The notes under the pieces: generated by a model | What the model saw: only the letters and a program-made list of their open reading frames with translations | What the model was told of the DNA's origin: nothing | Databases searched by the model: none | Source: JAIRTY01 sp050257395 | GTDB taxonomy: Bacteria > Actinomycetota > Actinomycetes > Streptosporangiales > Streptosporangiaceae | Assembly (NCBI GenBank): GCA_050257395.1 | Contig: JBLMWU010000299.1 | Span: forward strand, 1 to 64,000 | Direction: 5' to 3' | DNA: 64,000 nucleotides | Part shown: positions 52,544 to 61,175 of the stretch, one piece after another | How the letters are laid out: every line of letters begins with the position of its first letter | Numbering within the stretch: the first letter of the stretch is position 1 | Made by a program: the position numbers and the translations under genes

Positions 52544-53146
52544 ATGCGCGTGGTCATCAGCGACTTCATCAGCCTGGACGGCGTCTCCCAGGCCCCGGGC
52601 GGGCCCGAGGAGGACACCGACGGCGGCTTCGCCCATGGCGGCTGGTCCATGCCGTACTTCGACCCGGAGGTCATGGGCGCCGCGGTCGGCGAGACCATGG
52701 CCACCACCACCGCGCTGCTGTTCGGCCGGCGCACCTGGCAGGTCATGGCCGGTGCCTGGCCGGAGCGGGCCGGTGACCCGTTCGCCGACCGGATGAACGA
52801 GATCACCAAGTACGTCGTGTCCGGCACCCTCAGCCAGGCCGACCTGACGTGGCCCAACAGCACGCTCATCGGGCCCGGCGAGCTGACCGGCACGGTGCAG
52901 CGGCTGCGCCGGGAAGGGGACGGCGACCTGCAGGTCATGGGCAGCCTCAGCCTCGCCCGCACGCTGATCAGCGAGGACCTGGTGGACGAGTACCGGCTGA
53001 TGATCGAGCCGCTGCTGCTCGGCGGCGGCAAGCGGCTCTTCCCGGCCGACGGCGTGGCCCGCGGCCTGGAACTGACCGCCACCACGGTGAGCAAGACCGG
53101 CGTGATCGTCTGCACCTACCGGGCCGCCGGCCGCGCCGCCGCCTGA
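52544..53146 (+). CDS. Dihydrofolate reductase / RibD C-terminal family protein
   Basis: 200 aa from ATG 52544 (MRVVISDFISLDGVSQAPGG) with GAGGAGG 8 bases upstream; the 22 codons open before it are not coded. RibD_C motifs: LLFGRRTWQVMAGAWPER, LQVMGSLSLARTLISEDLVDEYRLMIEPLLLGGGKRLFP. Intact, unlike the copies near 31.5 kb. Unknown reductase. Plus-strand single gene between the two flippase units. Confidence 0.88.
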   Translation: MRVVISDFISLDGVSQAPGGPEEDTDGGFAHGGWSMPYFDPEVMGAAVGETMATTTALLFGRRTWQVMAGAWPERAGDPFADRMNEITKYVVSGTLSQADLTWPNSTLIGPGELTGTVQRLRREGDGDLQVMGSLSLARTLISEDLVDEYRLMIEPLLLGGGKRLFPADGVARGLELTATTVSKTGVIVCTYRAAGRAAA

Positions 53147-53194
53147 CAGCACCGGATCCCGGCACGCCGCCGGGGCGGGCAGGCGGCGGGGCGG

Positions 53195-54184
53195 TCAGGC
53201 CGGCCCGGGGTCGTCATCGCCGCGGCCCGGTCCGCGGCCGCCCGCCAGCAGCGGGAAGATGCTGGCGGACGGCGGCTCCGGCCAGTCCCCGCCGCCGGCG
53301 TGACCCTCCGGGCAGGCCTCCTGCGCCCGCCGCAGCCGCCGCCGGGTCACCTGCGCGTCCACCAGCCAGGGCAGCCCCAGCGAGACCGCCAGGCCGGCCC
53401 CGCCCAGCACGGCGGCCGCACGCACGGTGTGGCCGGCGCTGATGCCGGGCTGCCGGGTCAGCGACAGGGTGAGCACCCGGATCCGGCCGTCCCGTCTCAC
53501 CCCGGACTGCATCCGCGCCAGCCGGGTGGCGACCGCCCTGGTCACCCCGAGCAGCGTGTGCTCCACCGCGGTCCGGCCGGCGCCGGTGACGGTGATCTGC
53601 AGCACCGGTCCGCTGGCCGGGGCGGCGGGTGCGGGGACGACCGAGTAGGTGTCGCGATAACCGCGCCGGGACAGGTAACGGACGGTGGCCGGGGCCATGA
53701 GCCCGCGGCTCAGCACGCCGGCGGCCAGGGTCAGCGACGTGGCCACCACCGGCAGCGGGCGGTTGCCGCGGTCCAGGCCGGCCAGCCGGGCCAGGGCACG
53801 GTGCAGCTCACTGTCGCCGGCCTCGGCGGCCGCCCAGCACACCAGCGCAACGTCCGCGAGGTCGGTCAGCGTGTCCAGCTGGCTGGCCAAGCGGCCCACC
53901 AGCGCCCGCGCGTCCCCGCCGCCGAGCACCTCCGCCTGCACCTGCGCGGGCAGCCGCAGCAGCCCCAGCGCGGCGATCGCGGTGTAGCGGACGCTGAGGC
54001 CGGCCGGGACCAGCCGCCAGCCGCCGTCCGGCTGCGGGATCCCGGTCATCGTGAACGCGAACCCGCCGGCCGCGCGGGCCAGCGGCAGCGTGCGGGCACT
54101 GCTGCGCAGCAGCCGCCGGACCAGGTCAGCGGCCTCCGGATCCGCCTCCTGCAGCAGGGCGATCCGGGGGTTGCGGACCGCCAT
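53195..54184 (-). CDS. Unknown protein, flippase-coupled, probably alpha-helical toroid
   Basis: 329 aa; no family recognised with confidence. The start ATG overlaps the flippase 2 stop (TGATG), so it is co-translated. Residues 40-160 have repeated helix pairs (GGFAFTMTGIPQPDGGWRLVPAGLSVRYTAIAALGLLRL, DLADVALVCWAAAEAGDSELHRALARL) that look like the alpha/alpha toroid of glycosidases or prenyltransferases. Residues about 175-260 are different, and one hydrophobic segment lies at AAAVLGGAGLAVSLGLPWLV (about 270-290). The C-terminus is Gly/Asp-rich. Possible partner of the flippase or a cell-surface polysaccharide enzyme. Confidence 0.6.
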   Translation of the reverse strand: MAVRNPRIALLQEADPEAADLVRRLLRSSARTLPLARAAGGFAFTMTGIPQPDGGWRLVPAGLSVRYTAIAALGLLRLPAQVQAEVLGGGDARALVGRLASQLDTLTDLADVALVCWAAAEAGDSELHRALARLAGLDRGNRPLPVVATSLTLAAGVLSRGLMAPATVRYLSRRGYRDTYSVVPAPAAPASGPVLQITVTGAGRTAVEHTLLGVTRAVATRLARMQSGVRRDGRIRVLTLSLTRQPGISAGHTVRAAAVLGGAGLAVSLGLPWLVDAQVTRRRLRRAQEACPEGHAGGGDWPEPPSASIFPLLAGGRGPGRGDDDPGPA

Positions 54185-57000
54185 CAGGGTCCGGCCGGAT
54201 GCCAGCGGTCGGGGTGCCAGTCGGCCGGCAGCCAGTCCTCCTCGCCCTCATCATCCGCCCGCCAGCCGCCCGGGCCCGCCCGGCTCCGGTCATCGCGCTG
54301 CCCGTCATCGCGGTTGCCGTTGTCCCGGCCGCCGTTGTCCCGGCCGCCGTTGTCCCGGCCGCCGGGGTCCCGGCCGCCGGGGTCCCGGCCCCAGCCGCCC
54401 AGATACGAGCTGCCCAGGTCCGGGCCGCCCGGATCCCAGCCGCCCTGGTCCCAGTCACCCGGGTCCCAGTCGTCCGGGCTCCAGTCGTCCGGATCCCAGT
54501 CGTCCGGGGGCCCGCCGTCCAGCGGGTGGCCGGACCCAGACCACACCCGCGGCTCCCAGCCGAGGGCGCGGGCGGTGGCCCGGTACAGCGGCGGCGGCAG
54601 GGCGCCGCCCAGCAGGCCACCCGGCGGCGGCACGTCCACGCACAGCGGCAGCGGCCCGGTCGAATCGGCCCGCGCAGCCAGGCCGGGCCAGGCGGCCGGC
54701 GGCATGAGCGTGTCCGCCACGGCCCGGAAGGGACCCGGTCCGCCGGCATCCCCGCCCCAGCCCGGGTCCGCGTCCGTGCCGCTGCCAGTCCAGGCCGGAT
54801 ACCGGCCCCCTGGAACGCCCGGGCCCCGGTCCCGGCCCTCCGTCACGGCGGCCAGGCCCCGGTCCGGACCCTCTGCAACGGCGGCCAGACCCCGGTTCCA
54901 GCCCGCTGCCACGCTGGCCAGGCCCCGGTCCCGGCCCTCCGTCACGGCGGCCAGGCCCCGGTCCGGACCCTCTGCAACGGCGGCCAGACCCCGGTCCCGG
55001 CCCTCTGCCACGGCGGCCCAGCCCCGGGGCCGGTCCTCCGTCACGGCTGCCCGGCCCGGCCCCCGGCGGCCACCCGCACCCGCCCAGCCGGGCTCCGGCT
55101 GCGGGGGCACGCCGGGCCCGCGCTCATGCCGGCCTCCGCCCGCATGCGCCCAGGCCGGTTCCGGTCCGTCAGCCGCCCGCAGCCAGTCCGGCACCGGCCG
55201 GTCCGGTACCAGGGCCGGGCCGGGCACCGGCCCAGAGGCCGCAGACTCGGCCGGGTCCGCCACGCCCGCCACCCACGGCGCCGGCCCGGCCACCCCGGCG
55301 CCGGCCCGCCCCGGGCCGGCCGCTTCTTCCCGGCCCCGCTTCCGGGGCCGGCGCCGCAGGATCGCCGTGTCCCCGCGCAGCTGGTGCAGGAGCAGCCCGA
55401 GCACCACCACCAGCATCGTGCCGCCGGCGGCGAGCGCGGGCAGCTGTCCCGGCAGCAGCCGGCTCGCGGCCAGGCAGGCGAGCCAGGCCACCGCCGCGCC
55501 GGTCACCGGCGGCGCGAGCCGCCCGGCCAGTTCCAGGCAGCCGACGCCGGCCCGGCGCAGCGCCCACGCGTACCACGGCAGGGCCAGCCCCGCGGCGACC
55601 GCGAGCTCAGCCTGCGCGGTCCCGGCGATCCCGCCGGTCATCGCCCCGGCGGCCAGCGCGGGGATCAGCACGGCCACCCACACCAGCTGCAGGGTGCGCA
55701 GCACCCGGGAGACGGCGAGCACGGCGAAATAGCTGTAGCTGAGCCCGAACGCGATCTGCAGCACCGCCAGCCCGGCGAGCCAGGCCAACGCGGGCGCCGC
55801 TGGCAGCCACCGTTCCCCGTACACGAACCCGACCAGCGGCACCGCCAGCCCGCTGATGGCCAGGCAGACCGGCAGCGCCACCGCCGCGAGCAGCCCCGCC
55901 GCCGACACGAACGCCCGGCGCAGCGCGGCCGGGTCGCGCCGCAGCCGGGTGAACGCGGTCGGCGCCACCGTCCGGACCTGCTGGGAGAACAGGGTGACCG
56001 GCCAGCCAGACAGGTTCGAGGCGAGCACGAAGTAGCCCAGCGCTGTCACCCCCAGCACCCGGCCAACGACGAACTGGCCGGCGTTGACCACCGCGAAGGT
56101 GATGACAGCCGAGCCCGCCAGCGGCAGGCCGAACCTGAGCAGGCCGCGCACCCGGGCTGGCCGGAAGCCGAACCGCAGCGGCTCCGGCGAGAACGCCAGC
56201 AGCAGCGCCAGCGCGGCCAGGCAGCCGGCCAGCCGCCCCAGCGCCAGGCTCATCGCCCCCATCCCGGCCCAGGCGAGCGCGGCGGTGACCAGCACGCCGA
56301 GCCACACGTTGGCCTGGTCGGCGATCAGCCGCCGGTCCTGGCGGGACTGCCGCTGCAGCAGCCCGGCCGGGCTGGCGGCCAGCGCGTCGACGATCACCAC
56401 CACGCAGAGCACCCGCACGACCCCGGTGGCACCGGGCGCCCCCATCGCCGCCGCATATCCCGGCGCCCCCAGGTAGCACCCGCCGTACACGATCAGGCCG
56501 GTGACGAGGGACAGGGTGGTCACCGTCGGCGCGATCTCCCGCGGGTCGCCCGGCCAGCGCGCGACGGCCGCACCCACGCCGAGGCCGCTGAGGGTCACCA
56601 GCACCCGCAGGGCGACGTAGGCGACCGCGTACGTGCCGAACCCGTGCGGCCCGAGCAGCCGGGCCAGCATGATCCCGATCCCGACCGTGCCAAGCCTGGC
56701 CGCCGCGGTGCTGGTGAAGGCCCAGCGGGCCGCCCGCACCGCCCGGCCCGCCAGGCCCCGCTGCCGCGGCTCGTCCCGTGGCGGCCGGCCGCGGGACGCG
56801 CGGGCCCGCCAGCCGCCCCCGCCCTGGCCGCGGCCGCGGCTGCCGCGCCCGGGCCCATGCCCGGGCTCCTGCCACCGGTCCGCGTCCCGCCCCCGCCCGC
56901 CGCCGCGGCCGGGCCGGTGCCCGCCGTGCCGTCCAGCCGCCGCCCGCCCGCTGCCGCGGCCGGGCGCGGTCCGGCCTAAGTCACCCCCGCGAAATGTCAC
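54184..57000 (-). CDS. Polysaccharide flippase with RGG-rich N-terminus and tandem-repeat tail, paralog 2
   Basis: 938 aa from GTG 57000. Residues 1-85 are Arg/Gly-rich (GRGGGRGRD, RGSRGRGQGG). Residues about 90-510 are the flippase core, parallel to paralog 1 (GTVGIGIMLARLLGPHGFGTYAVAYVALRVLV, LLQRQSRQDRRLI, GQFVVGRVLGVTALGYFVLA). The last 400 residues are disordered, with seven near 12-residue repeats of RGLAAVAEGPD/RGLAAVTEGRD (about 54820-55050), then YRATARALGWEPRVW, D-W-rich (DPDDWSPDDWDP) and GGRDN repeats. Far longer than usual flippases (about 450 aa). The GTG is 8 bases from a TCTACT -10 box, hence leaderless. Confidence 0.88.
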   Translation of the reverse strand: MTFRGGDLGRTAPGRGSGRAAAGRHGGHRPGRGGGRGRDADRWQEPGHGPGRGSRGRGQGGGGWRARASRGRPPRDEPRQRGLAGRAVRAARWAFTSTAAARLGTVGIGIMLARLLGPHGFGTYAVAYVALRVLVTLSGLGVGAAVARWPGDPREIAPTVTTLSLVTGLIVYGGCYLGAPGYAAAMGAPGATGVVRVLCVVVIVDALAASPAGLLQRQSRQDRRLIADQANVWLGVLVTAALAWAGMGAMSLALGRLAGCLAALALLLAFSPEPLRFGFRPARVRGLLRFGLPLAGSAVITFAVVNAGQFVVGRVLGVTALGYFVLASNLSGWPVTLFSQQVRTVAPTAFTRLRRDPAALRRAFVSAAGLLAAVALPVCLAISGLAVPLVGFVYGERWLPAAPALAWLAGLAVLQIAFGLSYSYFAVLAVSRVLRTLQLVWVAVLIPALAAGAMTGGIAGTAQAELAVAAGLALPWYAWALRRAGVGCLELAGRLAPPVTGAAVAWLACLAASRLLPGQLPALAAGGTMLVVVLGLLLHQLRGDTAILRRRPRKRGREEAAGPGRAGAGVAGPAPWVAGVADPAESAASGPVPGPALVPDRPVPDWLRAADGPEPAWAHAGGGRHERGPGVPPQPEPGWAGAGGRRGPGRAAVTEDRPRGWAAVAEGRDRGLAAVAEGPDRGLAAVTEGRDRGLASVAAGWNRGLAAVAEGPDRGLAAVTEGRDRGPGVPGGRYPAWTGSGTDADPGWGGDAGGPGPFRAVADTLMPPAAWPGLAARADSTGPLPLCVDVPPPGGLLGGALPPPLYRATARALGWEPRVWSGSGHPLDGGPPDDWDPDDWSPDDWDPGDWDQGGWDPGGPDLGSSYLGGWGRDPGGRDPGGRDNGGRDNGGRDNGNRDDGQRDDRSRAGPGGWRADDEGEEDWLPADWHPDRWHPAGP
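54318..54390. repeat. 15-bp tandem repeat in flippase 2 tail (GGRDN/GGRDP)
   Basis: GTTGTCCCGGCCGCC three times, then GGGGTCCCGGCCGCC twice, in frame, encoding repeated GGRDN and GGRDP on the minus strand. Such units can vary in number by slippage. Confidence 0.85.
54820..55050. repeat. 36-bp coding repeats with 108-bp higher-order copy in flippase 2 tail
   Basis: About seven degenerate 36-base units (12 residues, consensus RGLAAVAEG-DR). A three-unit block is repeated almost exactly 108 bases away, first near 54830-54900 and again near 54938-55008, so the array grew in at least two steps. Confidence 0.8.
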
Positions 57001-57019
57001 CCGACCACAGTAGAGAATT
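57001..57019 (-). promoter_or_regulatory. Leaderless promoter of flippase 2
   Basis: On the minus strand TCTACT (57009-57014) is 8 bases before GTG 57000 and is preceded by GAATTC, matching the AATTCTCTAAT element of flippase 1. Confidence 0.55.
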
Positions 57020-57553
57020 CATTAGGCAGGATGCGGCCCGCAATCCAAAGATAAGCCACCGGTCACGGCTGCGGAAGGTAGTACTGTTACGGCGCGCGCG
57101 CTGTGCCGCATTAATTCTCGATATCCACGTTTCCCGGTTTGGCGTGGCCCGTGCCGCCACTGCGAAAGCCGATCGGCAGCCTAGGGCGGATAATCCCGGA
57201 ATGCTGCCTGAAACTTGCCCGGCTGCCATCACACCAGCGCGGACCGCACCTGCCGCAGTCTGATGCGGGTGAATACGGGCACCGCCGGCGGCGCCGGGAA
57301 AAGGAGATCTTCCTGATATGCGCCGCAGAATCGCGCCGCCCCGCCGCCGCATCCAGGAAACGGCGCCGCCCGGCTGCTACAGTCGCCCCGGCAGTGGTGG
57401 CCTGCTGACCGGCCCGCTAAACGCGAAGCCGGCCGGCATGGGCGCACCGCTGAATGCGCTGACCCCCGGCCGCGGCAAACGGAAAAGGGCGGGCGGTCCC
57501 GGGCCGGCACAGCACGCGATCCCGGCCAGCCCGCGGATTGGGGGAGGAACACC
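57020..57553. other. Non-coding region between flippase 2 and DegT-like gene
   Basis: About 534 bases. Contains the conserved 32-bp block at about 57109-57141 (TTAATTCT, GATATCC, CCCGGTTT) and a CTAG-containing block at about 57181, both with counterparts upstream of flippase 1. The distal part carries the promoter of the DegT-like gene (GGGGGAGG 8 bases before ATG 57554). No ORF is convincing. Confidence 0.6.
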
Positions 57554-58714
57554 ATGAGCACCGTCATGCCCGGCAACGTCCGCCTGCTCGGCCCACGGCC
57601 CGCCGCCCGTGCGGTCCCGCTGGTGGACCTGGCCCCGCAGCAGGCGGCGGTCGCCACCGAGGTGTCCGCGGGCTGGCAGCGGGTGCTGGCCAGCTCATCG
57701 TTCAGTGGCGGGCCCGAGGTCTGTTCGTTCGAGGAGAAATACGCGGATTACGCGGGGGTGCGGCACTGCGCCGGGGTGGCCAGCGGCACCGACGCGCTCG
57801 AGATCGCGCTGCGGGCGCTTGGCATCGGGCCCGGTGACGAGTGCATCCTGCCGGCCAACGCGTTCGTCGGGACCGCGGAGGCGGTCAGCCGGGCCGGCGC
57901 CACCCCGGTGCTCGCCGACTGCGCCGACGACGGCACCTACCTGGTCGACCCGGCCGCGGTGGAGGCGGCGGTGACCCCCCGCACCCGGGCCATCATCCCG
58001 GTCCACCTGTACGGGCAGGCCGCGCCGGTCGAGCGGCTGCTGCCGCTGGCCCGCCGGATCGGCGCCTGGGTGGTGGCGGACGCCGCCCACTCCCCCGGCG
58101 CCCGCCGGGACGGGATGAGCACCGGCGCGCTCGGGCACGCGGCGGCGGCCAGCTTCGGCCCGGGCAGGAACCTCGGCGCGTACGGCGACGCGGGCGCGGT
58201 GCTCACCAGTTCCGACGACGCCGCCGCCCGGATCAGGATGATCCGCGACCACGGGTCGGCCCGCAGCCAGCACCACGAGCTGCCCGGGCTCAGCAGCCGG
58301 CTGGACGCGCTGCAGGCGGTGGTGCTGTCGGCCAAGCTGCGCCGCCTGCCCGCGTGGAACGAGGCCCGCCGCCAGGCCGCGGCCCGCTACGAGACGCTGC
58401 TCGCGCCGCTGGTCGAGGTGCTGCGGCCGCGCACGCTCGCGGGCAACGAGCACGTGTGGCACCGGTACGTGGTCCGGGTCCCGGACCGGGACCGGGTGCT
58501 CGCCGAGCTGCAGGCCGCCGGGATCGGCGCCGGCATCCACTACCCGGTGCCCATCCACCTCACCCCCGCGTTCGCGGGCCTCGGCTACCAGCGGGGTGAC
58601 TTCCCAGCGGCCGAGCAGGCCGCCGCCGAGCTGCTAAGCCTGCCGCTGTTCCCCGGCATCACCGCGGAGCAGCAGGAACGCGTCGCCACCGAGCTGGCCG
58701 CCGCCCTGCCCTGA
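57554..58714 (+). CDS. DegT/DnrJ/EryC1/StrS-family PLP-fold protein with Lys-to-Arg at the cofactor lysine
   Basis: 386 aa sugar aminotransferase fold: VPLVDLAPQQAAV at the start, GVASGTDALEIALRALGIGPGDECILPANAFVGTAEAV, VVADAAHSPGARR (the Asp that binds the pyridine N), and HYPVPIHLTPAF near the C-terminus. The usual cofactor motif is (S/T)F-P-GKNLGA-GD; here it is SFGPGRNLGAYGDAGAV, so the Schiff-base Lys is Arg205 (AGG at 58166-58168). AAG to AGG is one base. It would not form the internal aldimine, so it is either inactive or does other PLP/sugar chemistry. GGAGG lies 8 bases before ATG. Confidence 0.9.
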   Translation: MSTVMPGNVRLLGPRPAARAVPLVDLAPQQAAVATEVSAGWQRVLASSSFSGGPEVCSFEEKYADYAGVRHCAGVASGTDALEIALRALGIGPGDECILPANAFVGTAEAVSRAGATPVLADCADDGTYLVDPAAVEAAVTPRTRAIIPVHLYGQAAPVERLLPLARRIGAWVVADAAHSPGARRDGMSTGALGHAAAASFGPGRNLGAYGDAGAVLTSSDDAAARIRMIRDHGSARSQHHELPGLSSRLDALQAVVLSAKLRRLPAWNEARRQAAARYETLLAPLVEVLRPRTLAGNEHVWHRYVVRVPDRDRVLAELQAAGIGAGIHYPVPIHLTPAFAGLGYQRGDFPAAEQAAAELLSLPLFPGITAEQQERVATELAAALP

Positions 58715-58753
58715 CCGCCGGGCAGCCCGCCGGGCCGGTGACCAGCCGCCCGG

Positions 58754-59815
58754 TCAGGCGGGCCCGGGCCCGGCCTGCCCGCCCGTCCCGGCCGGGACCG
58801 GGCCCCGGCCCTTGAGCGGCCGCCACCAGCCGGGGTTGTCCTGGTACCAGCGGATGGTGGCCCGCAGGCCGTCGGCGAACGGGATCCGGGGCCGGTACCC
58901 GAGCGCCCGCAGCCGCGAGTCGTCCAGGCAGTAGCGGCGGTCGTGGCCCTTGCGGTCGGGCACCCACGCCACCCGGTCCCAGCCCGCCCCGCAGGCCTCC
59001 AGCAGGGCCTGGGTCAGCTCGGTGTTGGCCAGCTCCGCGTTGCCGTTGATGTGGTACACCTGCCCGGGCTCGCCGCGCTGGAGGGCCAGCTGGATGCCCC
59101 GGCAGTGGTCGTCCACGTGCACCCAGCCGCGCACGTTGCGCCCGTCCCCGTACAGCGGCACCGGCAGCCCGTCGATCAGGTTGGTCACGAAGAGCGGGAT
59201 CACCTTCTCCGGGTACTGGTACGGGCCGTAGTTGTTGCAGCAGCGGGTGATGACCACGTCCAGGCCGTGGGTGCGGGCGTACGCGCGGGCCAGCAGGTCC
59301 CCGCCGGCCTTGGCGGCGGCGTACGGCGAGTTCGGCGCCAGCGGCGCGTCCTCTGCCCACGCGCCGTCGTCGATGCTGCCGTACACCTCGTCGGTGGAGA
59401 CCTGGACCAGCCGCCGCACCCCGGCGTCCAGGCACCCCTGCAGCAGCACCTGCACGCCGGCCACGTTCGCCTCGACGAAGCCGGCGGCGCCGGTGATCGA
59501 CCGGTCCACGTGGGTCTCGGCGGCGAAGTTCACCACCACGTCGTGGCCGGGCAGCACCGAGGCGACCAGCCGTGGGTCGCAGATGTCGCCGTGGACGAAG
59601 GTGTACCGGGGGCTGCCGGCCACCGGCTCCAGGTTGGCCAGGTTGCCGGCGTAGGTGAGCTTGTCCAGCACGGTCACGGACGCGCCCGCGGCGCCCGGGT
59701 AGCCGCCGGACAGCAGGGTCCGCACATAGTGCGAGCCGATGAAGCCCGCCCCGCCGGTCACCAGGATTTTCCTGGGCTGTTCCGCACCTTGCCGCATCGG
59801 CAGACTCTCCGGCAC
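58754..59815 (-). CDS. rfbB: dTDP-glucose 4,6-dehydratase
   Basis: 353 aa extended SDR. NAD-binding ILVTGGAGFIGSHYVRTLL, LDKLTYAGNLANL, AETHVDRSI, active-site STDEVYGSI and catalytic Tyr-x3-Lys in SPYAAAKAGGD, then RCCNNYGPYQYPEK. It makes dTDP-4-keto-6-deoxyglucose, precursor of rhamnose and amino-deoxy sugars. Start ATG 59815; ATG 59797 is possible. The DegT-like and flippase neighbours fit sugar assembly. rfbA, C and D are not in the window. Confidence 0.94.
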   Translation of the reverse strand: MPESLPMRQGAEQPRKILVTGGAGFIGSHYVRTLLSGGYPGAAGASVTVLDKLTYAGNLANLEPVAGSPRYTFVHGDICDPRLVASVLPGHDVVVNFAAETHVDRSITGAAGFVEANVAGVQVLLQGCLDAGVRRLVQVSTDEVYGSIDDGAWAEDAPLAPNSPYAAAKAGGDLLARAYARTHGLDVVITRCCNNYGPYQYPEKVIPLFVTNLIDGLPVPLYGDGRNVRGWVHVDDHCRGIQLALQRGEPGQVYHINGNAELANTELTQALLEACGAGWDRVAWVPDRKGHDRRYCLDDSRLRALGYRPRIPFADGLRATIRWYQDNPGWWRPLKGRGPVPAGTGGQAGPGPA

Positions 59816-59894
59816 CTTCCGGTCACCCCCGGGCGTTCCCCCGGGTCTCCTTCCAGTATCCGGGGCGGCCGGCGGGGCAGGCGGCCAGCAGCGC

Positions 59895-60869
59895 TCAGAG
59901 GGTGAGCCGGTAGTGCTCGTGCACGACGCCGCGGGCCCCGAACGAGCACTTGAAGTCGTACTGCGACTCGTTCAGCCGGGCACCGCGCTCCTGCGTGCTG
60001 GTGCCGAAGGACAGGTACCGGAAGCCCCGGTCGCGGGCCAGGCCGATGCCGCGCTCGACGGCCACCTCGGTCGCGTGCAGCGCCCGGCCCGCCGGGCTGG
60101 CCGCGGTGTACTGGGCGTGCAGCGCCCGGCCGGCGCCGAAGAACAGGCACCCGGCCAGCACATCGCCGTCCGCCTTCGCCGTCACCAGCGTGATCTGCGC
60201 GGCGAACCGCTCGTGCAGGTACCCGAGCTGCGCCAGGGTGTGCGCGGGCGCCGCGCCGTGCCGCGCCGCCAGGTTGTCCTCCAGGATCCGCCAGAACGCG
60301 GCGGCGTTGTGCCAGCCCTCCTCCGCCCGCACCCCCGCGGCGGCCGCCAGCCGCAGGCCCCGCCGCCGGTCGGCCCGCACCTTGCCGCGGTCCGCCACGT
60401 CGATGACCGCGGCCAGGTCGCATCCCTCCCGCCGGGCGCCGAGCCGGTACAGCGCGTACACCTCGTCCCCGGCGGGCCTGCGGTGGTAGATGTGCGGCAC
60501 CGGCCGGCAGCGCAGCCGGGTGAACCCCAGCGACCGGTACTCCGCCGCGATCTCCGTCAGCGCGGCCAGCATGGCCGGGCCGTACAGCGAGCCGTCGTGC
60601 ACCAGCCCGCCGTAGGGGAGGCCGGGGTGGCTGACCACCATCGTGGGGTCGTCGGGGTCCTCGGCGGCCGGGAACACGCCGGCCAGCCGGTCCTTCGGCC
60701 CGGTGACCAGCAGCGACCGGTCCCGGTACCGGTCCCCGTGGCAGCCGAGGAACTCCCGGGTGTGCAGGAACGTCCCGTTCGCCGACCTCAGCGCGAGCTC
60801 GTCCCAGTCTGCGAGCCATTCGCCCGTGAAAGGCCGGATCGAGCGGGCCCGTATATCCGTCGCGGTCAT
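59895..60869 (-). CDS. GNAT / FemAB-like acyl- or aminoacyltransferase
   Basis: 324 aa. The C-terminal GNAT-like core is VLAGCLFFGAGRALHAQYTAASPAGRALHATEVAVERGIGLARDRGFRYLSFGTSTQE with an acceptor-binding N-terminal half. FemAB-type proteins add amino acids to peptidoglycan precursors; sugar N-acetyltransferases in surface polysaccharide loci share the fold, and the latter fits the neighbourhood. Start ATG 60869. Confidence 0.78.
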   Translation of the reverse strand: MTATDIRARSIRPFTGEWLADWDELALRSANGTFLHTREFLGCHGDRYRDRSLLVTGPKDRLAGVFPAAEDPDDPTMVVSHPGLPYGGLVHDGSLYGPAMLAALTEIAAEYRSLGFTRLRCRPVPHIYHRRPAGDEVYALYRLGARREGCDLAAVIDVADRGKVRADRRRGLRLAAAAGVRAEEGWHNAAAFWRILEDNLAARHGAAPAHTLAQLGYLHERFAAQITLVTAKADGDVLAGCLFFGAGRALHAQYTAASPAGRALHATEVAVERGIGLARDRGFRYLSFGTSTQERGARLNESQYDFKCSFGARGVVHEHYRLTL

Positions 60870-61175
60870 GCCGGGTTAGCCTCCGGAGTTTCCATCAGGC
60901 GGCCAGCCTAACAACTCAGCCCGAAGGCGCGGTAAGGCCGCCAGGAAAGCCGGGCCCGTCGCGCTTGCGCGCCAGAATATTCACGCATCCTCCCAGGTGG
61001 CACCCGTCAAAGTTGTTTATGACGGGCACAGAGGATGTTTCCCCGGAAATTCCCCGGCACCCGGGCCGGCTCTTTCGGGCTGCCTATTATTGCCGGGTGG
61101 GGCAGGGTCCGGCGACGATGGGGAAAAGCGCATGAGCAAAGGGCGGCACAGCCTGGCGGCGGGCGGGACGGCATC
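60870..61175. other. Intergenic region between GNAT and truncated DegT genes
   Basis: 306 bases between divergent genes. One short plus-strand reading frame of 60 codons at 60997-61179 has no ribosome site or family signal. I see no palindrome of note or RNA gene. Confidence 0.5.

Noticed and set aside
54318..55050. Tandem repeats as a CRISPR array
   Set aside because: Units are contiguous, in frame with the flippase gene, and have no unique spacers or cas genes.
54199..56979. Plus-strand 926-codon open frame antisense to flippase 2
   Set aside because: Composed of Pro/Ala/Arg/Gly periodic shadow of the tail repeats; the minus strand has helices and motifs of a flippase.
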